Shown in pieces: positions 26,898 through 36,043 of a stretch of DNA of 64,000 bases (the first letter of the stretch is position 1; each line of letters starts with the position of its first letter). This stretch comes from Phycisphaeraceae bacterium (lineage in GTDB: Bacteria; Planctomycetota; Phycisphaerae; Phycisphaerales; SM1A02): assembly GCA_004213555.1 (NCBI GenBank), contig SHAP01000001.1, positions 1 to 64,000 of the forward strand. Direction: 5' to 3'. Position numbers and translations under genes: made by a program. The notes beneath the pieces are model-generated. The model was given only the letters and a program-made list of their open reading frames with translations, had not been told where the DNA came from and did no database searches.

Positions 26898-27955
26898 ACT
26901 TTTTCGATCTGAATTTGGCGGGACTTGAATCGTGGTGCTTGAATCATGATCTGCCAAAGTTCACCGCCAAACAACTTCGAAATTGGATCTGGAAACATGG
27001 AGTCCTCGATCCCGAAGACATGACCAATGTGTCCGCGAGAGCCAGAGTGGCCGTGCGGGAAGATTTGACCCTTCATGAGTCTGCTGTTGTCACCGAACAA
27101 CATGCAAGTGACGGCACCCAAAAGTTGCTCACGGCATGGCCCAAGCCTGATCAAGGCAAGTCCTTACCCATCTTGGACGCTTCACGGGCGACAGAGTGTG
27201 TCATGATTCCCACGGAAGCGCGCCGAACCGCTTGCGTCTCCAGTCAGATTGGCTGTCCTGTTGGGTGCAAGTTCTGCGCCACGGGCTTGGGAGGCCACGA
27301 TGGCAACCTCACTGCCGGGCAAATTGTCGAGCAGGTGCATCGTTTGTCCCACTTGGGTGGTGGACGCATCACCAACCTGGTATTCATGGGAATGGGGGAA
27401 CCTCTGGCCAATTATCAAGCCGTGACCGAGGCGATCCGCCTTCTGCATGAACCGGATGCTGCCGGACTTGGCGCGCGGCGTATGACCATCTCGACCGTCG
27501 GACTTCCACCCGCGATTCGAAAGCTCTTGAACTTTGAAATACCGGTCAAACTTGCCCTGAGTTTGCACGCTCCGACCGATGACTTGCGGCGAGAGCTCAT
27601 CCCCTGGGCAGCGTACAGCACCATCGATGAGCTTCTCGATGCCTGCTCGGCCTGGTTTGATCGAACCGGTCGAGAAATCACTCTGGAGTACGTGCTGCTG
27701 GCTGGTGTCAATGACCAACCCGAGCATGCCCACGCTCTGGTCGACGTGGTTCGTCGCCTCCGAGGTTCGGTGAACTTGTTGCGGTGGAATGAAGTTGAAG
27801 GGCTGCCCTATCAGCGGCCAACCGATGAAGCCGTGATTCGATTCCAAAGGGTTTTGAAGCAGAACAACATCAACGCGATCATTCGCAAAAGCCGAGGACG
27901 AGATATTGCGGCGGCTTGTGGGCAGCTTAAGCACGAATCGAAGCATTCGGCCTGA
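26894..27955 (+). CDS. rlmN: Dual-specificity 23S rRNA/tRNA adenine-C2 methyltransferase RlmN
   Basis: A radical-SAM methyltransferase that makes m2A2503 in 23S rRNA and m2A37 in some tRNAs (353 residues). The cluster motif is CPVGCKFC (C-x3-C-x2-C). Also present are FMGMGEPLANY, RRMTISTVGLPP, KLALSLHAP and RKSRGRDIAAACGQL, with the C-terminal cysteine that forms the catalytic intermediate. The GTG at 26894 overlaps the ispH TGA. The last 29 nt overlap the 3' end of the convergent 1033-residue gene. Confidence 0.94.
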   Translation: MNFFDLNLAGLESWCLNHDLPKFTAKQLRNWIWKHGVLDPEDMTNVSARARVAVREDLTLHESAVVTEQHASDGTQKLLTAWPKPDQGKSLPILDASRATECVMIPTEARRTACVSSQIGCPVGCKFCATGLGGHDGNLTAGQIVEQVHRLSHLGGGRITNLVFMGMGEPLANYQAVTEAIRLLHEPDAAGLGARRMTISTVGLPPAIRKLLNFEIPVKLALSLHAPTDDLRRELIPWAAYSTIDELLDACSAWFDRTGREITLEYVLLAGVNDQPEHAHALVDVVRRLRGSVNLLRWNEVEGLPYQRPTDEAVIRFQRVLKQNNINAIIRKSRGRDIAAACGQLKHESKHSA

Positions 27956-30900
27956 TCCAATCTCGAATCAAGCCCGGAGAAAGTGTTCGGGGATCGTCAA
28001 CTTCAGCAAGCATGCGGAAGGCGGAAAGATCAGCATCCAATTGTTCCCGGCGACAAAGGCGCAACGCCAACTCTCGAACCAGCACCTTTCTTTCCCGATC
28101 ACTCACTGTGCCTCGAAGCCACTCTGGTGCCAAGAATCGCATGGCGCGAAGCGTGCGCGCGGCACCCGGACCCGTTCGCAATCGCCCGCGCCATTGGCGG
28201 TCGCCAGACCGCACCACCACTTCTGTGAGATATCGACGCTCGACCGAGTCACCGCGAGCTGAATGGACATCGAGCAATTGACGCAAACGAAGCCGGTGCT
28301 CCAATGATTCTCCCAGTGTGGCCAAAGCAATCGAATCGTCGGGGAGCAAGAACCGAACCAGCACGTTGATGACTTCCGGAATTCGTTCTGGACGCTCGAT
28401 CAAGATCGGGGCCAAAGACACGAGAACATCTGAAAAAGATCGCGCGACCGAACGCCGACCCCATTCGTGAGAACGAATGATCGAGATCAAAAGGAGAAGA
28501 CGGGCCGAATCGGCGAGAGGCGTGTCCGAGGTGTCCGTGCACCGAAAAGCCAGGTTCACACGCTGGATGTCAGCTCGGACCCGCTGCCCCCAACCCCCGC
28601 CCTTGGCAAGAGCGCGTTCAAGTCTGATTCGGTTCCGGCGGGCAGAGGCTTCGGGTGTTTCCATTTCACCACCACCGCATGCCATGGATCTTCCGAACAA
28701 AAATGCTTCTTCCAGACGACCAAAGCCCTCGCGTTCAACCTCTCGAAGTGCATTCTGCAGCGCCATGCCTCGCAAGGGCACTTCGCCACGCTGGTATGCA
28801 AAGCCAAGCACCATCATGTCCATGGCACGATCGGTCCCAAAGATTTTTCGAGCTGGGGTGGCCAAATCCACCAAGGTCAATTGCGTTAGCTGGGCAAGAA
28901 GTTCTTGCACCGCAGGGACCAACTCTCCCCAGGGTCGATCCGTACCATCACCGCGCAAAGCCCCGCCATTGACAATGGCCCGAGTGCGATCTGATGAAGC
29001 GATGTGGTCAAAGACACCCCGGGCCGCCTCTGCGCCTTCGACGCCCAACAGGAGATCAGCCTCCCCATCAGGGATTCTTGGACTCAAACCCTCCTCGGTG
29101 GTGGCGGTCGAGATGACAATCTGGGTGGAAGCTCTCCAGCCCGGACCACAGGCTGTGGATTCGTGAATCCAGCGCAACGCCAGATCATCGGCCGCTGCCG
29201 CGCGAGCCATCACCTCACACACCAAGCCGCCACGTGGCCCTCGAGTTCCAGCGACATGCACTCGGAAAACCGATGCGTCGCTGAGCCGCGGTCGGGAGGG
29301 TTCGGGAAGATCACCCGGCGAAAACGAAGGGGAGTTTTTTCGGCGGACTCGAACCAACTGAACCAAAGGCCGGAACTCCACTTTTGCTCCAGAGCTCCGC
29401 GGCTCTTGTTCAAATTGGCTGGCCGTTTCGACTCGAGAAGAGATGAGCCGCTCCGAAAGGGCCTCTGCCCCTTGACCAAGGGCAGAGATGCTGCGAAGGG
29501 GCAGAAAAATTCGGCGTTGTGTGGCGTATCCGAGTCGGTCGAGATCTCGGTACCGACGTCGGGCAGCCTCTACATCCCATCGTGGGGGATCTTCGTCGCT
29601 GAGCAGCACCACCGAGAGCGTTCTCTCCCGGCCGGCCAAGGCAATGTCAGACGACAGCCGATCGAGATCCTGCATGGTGCGACGCGTCATGGAGAGATGC
29701 CCATGTCCCGCCCGAATCATTCTTTCCAAAGTACCGTCAAAATCGATGCCAATAAAGCAAGCCGGCTGATCACCGTGGGCACGAAGCCGCTCTAGGAATC
29801 GGGCTGGATCATCGCCTACGGTGACTAAGATTTCTGCTGATTCATCGTCAAGTTTGGCGCCAACAGGCAAGGTTCGAAGGGCACGCAGCACGACCATTTT
29901 TGCTCCCGCCATACCCACCGTCGAACCGCGGGGCGGAGGCTCCGGACTGATTACTTTTGGGGTATTGACAACAACGCCATCAAGACGACGCAAGGCTTGC
30001 GCAAATGCAGACGGCTGAGAGGTGTCCGGTGCTGTCGGACCAAGAGGGAACCCCGGAAGAACCTCCGCAGGGCGACGGGCCGCTCGTCGCATCCGCTCCG
30101 CCACTTGAAGCACCCGCCACTCCAATCCTGAACCACCGGGTTCAAAGACCAAAACACGCCGGCAACGCTCCAAAATTCGTTCTACAGCTGGTTCATTGAT
30201 TGGCAGCAATGAACGCAACGCAAGCAATGGCACCCGATGGCGGCGACCTTCTTGATCAAGCACCATTCTGAGAGAAGAAACCGACTCGCCGGCCGCGACA
30301 AGACCCACATCTGCCATTTCCCCCACGGTGGGGATGTGTTCCAGACGATCCAACTCCATGGCCGCAAAGACCTCCGATGCCGTACCGGCGGTCGCCCCAG
30401 ACAACGGTTCTCGGCGGGCCCGTGCCAACATGCCCTGGGCATCGTGGGGCTCACGATTTGGTCCCACTGGAATCAAACCACCACCATGACAAATTGAAGG
30501 CGGCATCAACACACCCACGGGCTGTTGGAGTTGTTCTGAGGCATCAATGGCCGAAGTGATGGTGGTAATCAATTCTTGCATGGCACCCGGAATCAAGGTG
30601 CACAGGTTCAGTTCACGAAAGGAGCGGCCGGGAACGGGGACACGACCTGGACCAGGTCGATCTTCCACCAGCAACACCAACGGAGCCGGCACCCTCAGTG
30701 ACGCGATTTCCGAAAGTATGGGCAATTGGGCCGCAAAACCAGCTTGGGAAAGGGGCACCACCGCCCCCCTTCCAAATTTGGCGTCTGCGGCCGCTCGATC
30801 GAGGTGTGATCCAAGGGTTCCCCCTCGAATGGGCATCACCCCATGACGATTGAGTTCGATTTGGACTCCGGGTCGAGCCAGCACTCGAACCAACTGACCA

Positions 30901-31028
30901 AAAGGTCGGTCTTCGGTGACGTATACCTTTTGCACCTTGGCATCTGCTTCAAGAATGCCTTTGAGGATGCAATCTTGAAACCCCAACACGTGACGACCTT
31001 TCCACTGGGCCAGTGGTTCACCACTCAT
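27927..31028 (-). CDS. Divergent indolepyruvate-oxidoreductase-like (IorA-IorB) fusion
   Basis: A 1033-residue protein. Residues 1-200 resemble the N-terminal pyrimidine-binding-like domain of 2-oxoacid:ferredoxin oxidoreductases (RHVLGFQDCILKGILEADAKV at 12-32; SICHGGGLIPVGPN near 177-190). Residues about 420-500 resemble the TPP domain but lack a clear GDG-type motif (FIGIDFDGTLERMI, then LSVVLLSDEDPPR). Residues about 585-780 fit the gamma/IorB domain: AGTRGPRGGLVCEVMARAA, PDGEADLLLGVEGAEAARG, MMVLGFAYQRGEVPLRG, FLFGRSMA. The last 250 are helical. No CxxCxxC iron-sulfur motif exists, unlike canonical IorA. It overlaps the upstream HAD gene by ATGA. It may be a new 2-oxoacid enzyme subtype or a non-catalytic relative. 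Confidence is high for the gene, moderate for the family. Confidence 0.62.
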   Translation of the reverse strand: MSGEPLAQWKGRHVLGFQDCILKGILEADAKVQKVYVTEDRPFGQLVRVLARPGVQIELNRHGVMPIRGGTLGSHLDRAAADAKFGRGAVVPLSQAGFAAQLPILSEIASLRVPAPLVLLVEDRPGPGRVPVPGRSFRELNLCTLIPGAMQELITTITSAIDASEQLQQPVGVLMPPSICHGGGLIPVGPNREPHDAQGMLARARREPLSGATAGTASEVFAAMELDRLEHIPTVGEMADVGLVAAGESVSSLRMVLDQEGRRHRVPLLALRSLLPINEPAVERILERCRRVLVFEPGGSGLEWRVLQVAERMRRAARRPAEVLPGFPLGPTAPDTSQPSAFAQALRRLDGVVVNTPKVISPEPPPRGSTVGMAGAKMVVLRALRTLPVGAKLDDESAEILVTVGDDPARFLERLRAHGDQPACFIGIDFDGTLERMIRAGHGHLSMTRRTMQDLDRLSSDIALAGRERTLSVVLLSDEDPPRWDVEAARRRYRDLDRLGYATQRRIFLPLRSISALGQGAEALSERLISSRVETASQFEQEPRSSGAKVEFRPLVQLVRVRRKNSPSFSPGDLPEPSRPRLSDASVFRVHVAGTRGPRGGLVCEVMARAAAADDLALRWIHESTACGPGWRASTQIVISTATTEEGLSPRIPDGEADLLLGVEGAEAARGVFDHIASSDRTRAIVNGGALRGDGTDRPWGELVPAVQELLAQLTQLTLVDLATPARKIFGTDRAMDMMVLGFAYQRGEVPLRGMALQNALREVEREGFGRLEEAFLFGRSMACGGGEMETPEASARRNRIRLERALAKGGGWGQRVRADIQRVNLAFRCTDTSDTPLADSARLLLLISIIRSHEWGRRSVARSFSDVLVSLAPILIERPERIPEVINVLVRFLLPDDSIALATLGESLEHRLRLRQLLDVHSARGDSVERRYLTEVVVRSGDRQWRGRLRTGPGAARTLRAMRFLAPEWLRGTVSDRERKVLVRELALRLCRREQLDADLSAFRMLAEVDDPRTLSPGLIRDWIRPNASIRA

Positions 31029-31894
31029 GATGGCGCTCCGTCAAGCAAACGAGCAACCGCTTCCGCTACAGCTCCAGATCGGTGACCTGAGACCACACAC
31101 TTTGCCCGTGCTTTGGCTTCCGAATCTCCGTCTTCTGGGGCAAAGGACCAAGGAGCACAAGAAAGCATTCGCAAGTCGTTGTGACCATCCCCCACGGTTG
31201 CAATTTGATCTGGATCCACCCCGAGCGCCAGCACGGCGGTCCACTTGTCCGTGTCGGGAGCAAAAATTTCCAAAAGATGGGGTCGATCCACCACCGCGTT
31301 CGCTTCGATCAGGGCCCCCCAATGTTGGACATGCACTTGGGATCCCATCACGCTCCGTATCACATCGGCACTTCGGGCCATGTCCGAAGCTGGACCAACT
31401 GCTCCGGCCCGCAGGGTCGATTCAGGGTGGGGGTCGGGCCCATGGTGCATGCGAATGTCATGGATACGAAACCACCATGACGTTGCAGGATCAAGAGGTG
31501 CATCACCTTGCACGACATAATCGAGCCCACAGGCAGGATCTTTCAGCAAAATCGATGCCTGACCGTCCGCAACCAAAGTGCGGCTGACTTGCTCAGACAC
31601 TTCGGGGAGCATCAGTGATTTGTACAGAGCATGGCCGTGTCGGTCGGTGGCGTATGCTCCGCCCGCGCTGATAACCCGTTCAACAAATGGCAACGCCTCG
31701 AGCACAAAAGAACACTCTGAAAAAGCCCGCCCCGTGGCAACAATGACTTCAACACCACAATCGACCAGCTGCTCCAAAGCTTTCACCGCATCCGGACAGG
31801 GTTCGTTCCCAACCAACAGCGTCCCATCGAGGTCCGTAACAAAAGTGGTAACGGGAGCCAGCACGTCGCCCATCGTATCCCAGAGAAGAATCAT
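31025..31894 (-). CDS. Cof-type HAD-superfamily phosphatase
   Basis: A protein of about 289 residues with HAD motif I FVTDLDGTLL (nucleophile Asp), motif II in VIVATGR, and motif IV VGDGHNDLRML, the Cof/class IIB order. Such enzymes dephosphorylate sugar phosphates and other small molecules. Two starts compete: 31894, with AAGGCGGA about 8 nt upstream, and 31873, which gives a shorter N-terminus (MGDVLAPVTTF). The stop overlaps the next start (ATGA), so it is translationally coupled to the IOR-like gene, hinting at a shared pathway. Confidence 0.8.
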   Translation of the reverse strand: MILLWDTMGDVLAPVTTFVTDLDGTLLVGNEPCPDAVKALEQLVDCGVEVIVATGRAFSECSFVLEALPFVERVISAGGAYATDRHGHALYKSLMLPEVSEQVSRTLVADGQASILLKDPACGLDYVVQGDAPLDPATSWWFRIHDIRMHHGPDPHPESTLRAGAVGPASDMARSADVIRSVMGSQVHVQHWGALIEANAVVDRPHLLEIFAPDTDKWTAVLALGVDPDQIATVGDGHNDLRMLSCAPWSFAPEDGDSEAKARAKCVVSGHRSGAVAEAVARLLDGAPS

Positions 31895-31942
31895 CTGGTA
31901 TTCCGCCTTGCAGGTCACCCCAATCCATCGCAGACTGTCAAT

Positions 31943-32863
31943 GTGGGTGTCTCCGCACTGTCACGAAACCTTTTGGATCTTTGGGCCAAGGAGCACCAAG
32001 AGAAGTTCACAGACTTGGTGCCCTTTCGAACCGTTTGGCAACACGGCGGGGCCGCAACCGCTTGGGTGAAGTGCGTGGAAACTCAACGCGATGGCATGGT
32101 GAAGGTGCCCGTAAAAGCGTGGGAGCGACGGTGGCACCGAAGAATTCGAGAGTCACGTGACCCCGATCTTGCCCCAGATTTGTTTGCGATTGGCGACACC
32201 ATCGGCAACGTCGATTTTGCTTGGATTGTGATGGAACGGATCCAAGGCAACCCTTTGCATCAAGTTCCAGACGCTCACTCGGTCGAACAGGCCTGCGAAG
32301 CCTTCGCTCGTTTTCAAAAAGCCAGCCGGCCATTCGCGGTTCAACGACGACCCGCACCGGCCGGATGGCTGAAGCAGATTGAGCAAACTCGAAAGTCCCT
32401 GCAAGCCCTTCCCCAGGATCTGGCGGTGTCGTGGCGAGACGCTCTTGATGCTCTGGCCAAGTACCACGATGAGGCGATTGCAGCATGGCGATACCGGCCC
32501 ATCAAAGGCTGGGTACACGGTGATGCCCACTTGGGAAACATTCTGAGGACTGAACAAGATGAGGTTCATTTGATCGATTTTGCCGAAGTGCGGGCCGGAC
32601 ACTGGGTTGAGGACGCGATTGCATTGGAACGACCACTTTGGCAACGGCCAGAGCTCCTTTCGAACATGGATCCGGTAGACATGATGGCCGGATACCGACG
32701 CCAACTGGGATTGCCAGTGAGGGCTGAAGACGGCCGTTTGGCCGCGATTCGAAGAACCCTCTTGGCCGCAACTGCACCCGCATGGTCACGGACCGAAGGG
32801 GGCTTTTCGGGCCTGCGATCAACACTGAAGGTGCTGGAGCAAGGACTCCGAGAGATCCATTGA
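31943..32863 (+). CDS. Aminoglycoside/choline-kinase-like phosphotransferase
   Basis: A 306-residue protein of the APH (protein-kinase-like) fold. WIVMERIQGNPLH matches the hinge segment, KGWVHGDAHLGNIL is the catalytic loop with Asp and Asn, and HLIDFAEVRAGHWVEDAIALER supplies the metal-binding Asp (DFG equivalent). Small-molecule kinase, substrate unknown; an antibiotic-resistance role is not implied. GTG at 31943 is the likely start. It is divergent from the HAD gene. Confidence 0.8.
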   Translation: MGVSALSRNLLDLWAKEHQEKFTDLVPFRTVWQHGGAATAWVKCVETQRDGMVKVPVKAWERRWHRRIRESRDPDLAPDLFAIGDTIGNVDFAWIVMERIQGNPLHQVPDAHSVEQACEAFARFQKASRPFAVQRRPAPAGWLKQIEQTRKSLQALPQDLAVSWRDALDALAKYHDEAIAAWRYRPIKGWVHGDAHLGNILRTEQDEVHLIDFAEVRAGHWVEDAIALERPLWQRPELLSNMDPVDMMAGYRRQLGLPVRAEDGRLAAIRRTLLAATAPAWSRTEGGFSGLRSTLKVLEQGLREIH

Positions 32864-32893
32864 TTCTCACATCCGATTCGAATCGTCTTCCGC

Positions 32894-32899
32894 TAAGAT
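32894..32899 (+). promoter_or_regulatory. Putative -10 element and SD before the YfgM-like gene
   Basis: TAAGAT at 32894-32899 would start transcription near 32906. GGAG at 32909-32912 lies 6 nt before the ATG at 32919, so this is an ordinary leadered start and argues against the upstream in-frame ATG at 32898. Confidence 0.4.
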
Positions 32900-32918
32900 G
32901 TTCCGTTCGGAGCAACCC

Positions 32919-33701
32919 ATGACCGAAGAACGAAACGATCCGTCAAATCCTGCTGAAGAGTCACCCGAGCTGGACGCCCGTCTCAATCAAATCGAGACCG
33001 CCACCGAGGAGGATTCCAACGTCAACGAAGATTTCGTTCATTGGCTGAAGACCAGCTTTCCAGTCTACGTCTTGGCCTTTGCCGCCGCGGCCGGCGGTTA
33101 CATTTGGTACTTCCAAGATCAAGCCAGCCAACAGGCCAACACGATCGATGCTTGGCGTGAATTCCGTGCCGCCTCCAACCCCGATTCATTGCTTGAACTT
33201 GCCAGTGAAAAGGAAGTCACCCTGCCCCACCTCTCGGTGCAAGCCCGCCTGCAAGCAGGCAACCTGCACTTGCAAGCGGTTCGTCGCAACCGGCCCGTCA
33301 ATGCCGAAGCCGACTCGACCGAAACCCTCAGTGACGAAGATCGTGAAGCCACACTCTTGCGTGCGGAAGCCGCCTTCAAATCGGCGGAAGCCTCCGCCGG
33401 CCTTCTTCCAGATCCCATGATTCAGCGCGCTACCGCCTTGGCCGGCCTGGCGGCCGTCGCCGAATGCCGAGGTGACCTCGAGGCCGCGGCCGGTTTTTAC
33501 GAGCAGGCGGAGTCGACCGCCGAATCCATCCCACCATTTGCTGCGAGGTTCCGTACCGCCCGAGAAACCTTGGCCGGACTCGATGCACCTCGCACGCTCC
33601 CCACGGCGGCCGAGGTGTCAGACCTTCGGACCCGAGCAACTTCGCAATCCAACCCGACCGAACTCGATCCGGTGTTGACTGAAATCCTCGGGGACGAGTG
33701 A
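32919..33701 (+). CDS. YfgM-like single-pass membrane TPR protein
   Basis: A 260-residue protein with an acidic cytoplasmic N-terminus, a single transmembrane helix near residues 50-70 (FPVYVLAFAAAAGGYIWYF) and a periplasmic region of TPR-like helices. The layout is that of YfgM/BamD-adjacent ancillary proteins, which join the Sec translocon and chaperones. Assignment rests on architecture rather than strong sequence identity. Its stop overlaps the start of rluD (GTGA), so the two are coupled. Confidence 0.6.
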   Translation: MTEERNDPSNPAEESPELDARLNQIETATEEDSNVNEDFVHWLKTSFPVYVLAFAAAAGGYIWYFQDQASQQANTIDAWREFRAASNPDSLLELASEKEVTLPHLSVQARLQAGNLHLQAVRRNRPVNAEADSTETLSDEDREATLLRAEAAFKSAEASAGLLPDPMIQRATALAGLAAVAECRGDLEAAAGFYEQAESTAESIPPFAARFRTARETLAGLDAPRTLPTAAEVSDLRTRATSQSNPTELDPVLTEILGDE

Positions 33702-34843
33702 ACACAGAAGAACCAGAACTCCTTGAGCAAACTGCCGAGATCCTCGGCGGCGGCGGGACCATTGATCTGGAACAACTTCAAGCCTTGCACGCGGCTGCCC
33801 AAGATGGCGAACCGGTGGTGGTGCATTTCAAGTTACGCCGTGACCTTGAGAAACGACTCGACCGCTACCTGACCGACCGGATCCCATTCTTATCACGCAC
33901 TGGTTTGCAGCAGCTGATTCGGGACGGTGCGGTCCTCGTCAACGAACGCACTCCAAAGCCTTCTACAAAATTGCGACAAGGTGACCGCTTGGCGGTATTC
34001 CTACCTGCCCCACCAAGTTCTGATATCCCTGCCGAGCAACATGATTTTGAAGTGCTGCACGAGGACGAGTACCTCATCGTGCTCAACAAGCCGGCCGGGC
34101 TTCTGGTGCATCCTGCCAAAGGTCACCAATCTGGCACCCTGGTCAACGCCTTGGCGTGGCACTTCCAACACCAAAGCGGCGGTGAACTTTCGGCGGTGGG
34201 TCAAGAACACGCTCGACCTGGCATTGTCCATCGATTGGACCGCCACACGAGTGGAGTGATGGTGGCGGCCAAAAACGAAACCGCCCACTGGCGGCTGGTC
34301 AAGCAATTTGAAGAACGAATTGTTGGCAAACGCTACCTCGCCATCGTCCATGGGATTCCAGAGCCCGCAGCAGAATTGATCGACACCCCGCTGGGACCTC
34401 ACCCACGACAACGTCTGCTGCAAGCGGTTCGGCACGACGAACTGGGCAAACCGGCAATTTCGATCTATCGCACCCTCGAGCAGTACAAGGAGCATGCCTT
34501 GGTGGAAGTGGAACTGAAGACGGGCCGCACCCATCAAATTCGGGTTCATCTCTCTCATAGAGGGCACCCCCTGCTGGGTGATGATCTCTACGGGGGGAAA
34601 AGAAGTCTCCCATCCGCACTTGGTCCTGGACCCGACGAATTGGATCTCGCCAAGCCAGTGGTCGATCGTCAAGCCTTGCACGCGACCCATCTGCGAATCC
34701 AACACCCCATCAGCGGGGAGCAAATGGCTTTTTCCGCCTCCCCTCCCGAGGATCTGTGCAGAGCCGTTCTGCGACTCCGACGGGGTGGCTGCGTCACGTT
34801 GTCGCCGGCGGGAGCAGAATTGTCGGGCAGTCTGTTCGACTAG
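33698..34843 (+). CDS. Large-subunit pseudouridine synthase, RluD/RluA family
   Basis: Isomerises uridines of 23S rRNA to pseudouridine (381 residues). An N-terminal S4 RNA-binding domain (RLDRYLTDRIPFLSRTGLQQLIRDGAVLVNE) is followed by the RluA-type catalytic domain with GIVHRLDRHTSGVMV (catalytic Asp in HRLD) and KTGRTHQIRVHL. The extra N-terminal 45 residues are acidic. The GTG start overlaps the previous stop. The stop codon shares the palindrome CTAG with the stop of convergent mraY. Confidence 0.9.
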   Translation: MNTEEPELLEQTAEILGGGGTIDLEQLQALHAAAQDGEPVVVHFKLRRDLEKRLDRYLTDRIPFLSRTGLQQLIRDGAVLVNERTPKPSTKLRQGDRLAVFLPAPPSSDIPAEQHDFEVLHEDEYLIVLNKPAGLLVHPAKGHQSGTLVNALAWHFQHQSGGELSAVGQEHARPGIVHRLDRHTSGVMVAAKNETAHWRLVKQFEERIVGKRYLAIVHGIPEPAAELIDTPLGPHPRQRLLQAVRHDELGKPAISIYRTLEQYKEHALVEVELKTGRTHQIRVHLSHRGHPLLGDDLYGGKRSLPSALGPGPDELDLAKPVVDRQALHATHLRIQHPISGEQMAFSASPPEDLCRAVLRLRRGGCVTLSPAGAELSGSLFD

Positions 34844-36036
34844 CGAATACGCAGCGTGACCAAAGCCACCGTGGCCAGAACAACACCCACAATCCAGAAT
34901 CGCGTCACCACTTGAACCTCACTCCATCCGCCCAAACGGAAATGGTGATGAACGGGAGCACAACGGAAGATGCGTCGCCCGTTTCGAAGTCGAAATGACC
35001 CAACTTGAAGGATCACACTGGCCATATTCAAGAAGAACACCCCCGCGATGAGCACGAACAACAGTTCCTGACGAATGGCCAGAGCAACAAAGCCCAACAT
35101 CCCCCCGATTGCCAAAGCCCCCGTATCCCCCATGAAGACGCGGGCTGGGTTGACGTTAAACCACAAAAATCCCAACGTCGCGCCCAACAATCCGCCCAAC
35201 GGAACCAAGAGCTCTTCGGCGCCTTGAACGTATGGCAACAGCAATTCCTGAGACAAATCAACTTGGCCGGCTATCCAGCAGGGCAGCATCATGGCAATAC
35301 TGACCACCACGGTCAGACCTGGCGCGAGACCATCCATACCGTCAGTGAGATTCACCGCGTTGCTTGTTCCGGCAATCATCATCACGCCCAAGAAAACAAA
35401 GGCGATCTGCGGAAGCAAGATCACCGACTCTGACAAAATGCTGGATCCAGGAATCCATGTTCTGAAGAAAGGGACATTCAGCACCAATGCGGTCGGTTGA
35501 GGAAGGCCTTCCTGCATGCCTACCAATGCAGTCGCGCCACTTTCAAAATGTCGGTGAAGAAAAATACCCATCAAGACCGAAAGGCCCACTTGGAACAGCA
35601 GCTTTTCCCACATACGCAAACCGTCCCTGGAGCCCTCCCGCTTGCCTGCGGTCAACTTCAACCAATCATCAAAGCCGCCAAGCAAGGCCAGAAAGAGGGT
35701 CGTGGCCAATGCGAAATGAACCAGGCCTTCACGTAAATCAGCGAAGAGCAACACAGAAAACATCAATGCACCGACAATCAAGATTCCACCCATCGTGGGG
35801 GTGCCCGATTTTTCCTGAGTCAACTCATCAAGATCACGGTGGTTGGATTGAGCCAAGTCCCCAATCTTCTTGGCCCGTAACCAAGCAATCACCGAGGGGG
35901 CGGCCAAGAGCACCGAGGCAAATCCAACCAGAACTGCCAACGCCACGCGGAATTCGGTGCGTTGCATCAAGCGTATCAAGCCGTAGAACCACCAATCGGT
36001 AGCGTCAATGCATTTGAGCGACAGGAGGAACAACAT
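34840..36036 (-). CDS. mraY: Phospho-N-acetylmuramoyl-pentapeptide transferase
   Basis: An integral membrane enzyme that transfers phospho-MurNAc-pentapeptide to undecaprenyl phosphate, forming lipid I (398 residues, about ten transmembrane helices). Signatures: KSGTPTMGG near the N-terminus, NLTDGMDGLAPG and FMGDTGALAIGG with the catalytic Asp residues, and the C-terminal APVHHHFRLGGWSE (HHH motif). It is the last gene of the long minus-strand cell-wall run, 7 nt after murF. Confidence 0.96.
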   Translation of the reverse strand: MLFLLSLKCIDATDWWFYGLIRLMQRTEFRVALAVLVGFASVLLAAPSVIAWLRAKKIGDLAQSNHRDLDELTQEKSGTPTMGGILIVGALMFSVLLFADLREGLVHFALATTLFLALLGGFDDWLKLTAGKREGSRDGLRMWEKLLFQVGLSVLMGIFLHRHFESGATALVGMQEGLPQPTALVLNVPFFRTWIPGSSILSESVILLPQIAFVFLGVMMIAGTSNAVNLTDGMDGLAPGLTVVVSIAMMLPCWIAGQVDLSQELLLPYVQGAEELLVPLGGLLGATLGFLWFNVNPARVFMGDTGALAIGGMLGFVALAIRQELLFVLIAGVFFLNMASVILQVGSFRLRNGRRIFRCAPVHHHFRLGGWSEVQVVTRFWIVGVVLATVALVTLRIR

Positions 36037-36043
36037 AGGCTGT

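Noticed and set aside
31943-32863. Antibiotic-resistance aminoglycoside kinase
   Set aside because: The APH fold is shared by many housekeeping small-molecule kinases, and nothing around it suggests a resistance cassette.
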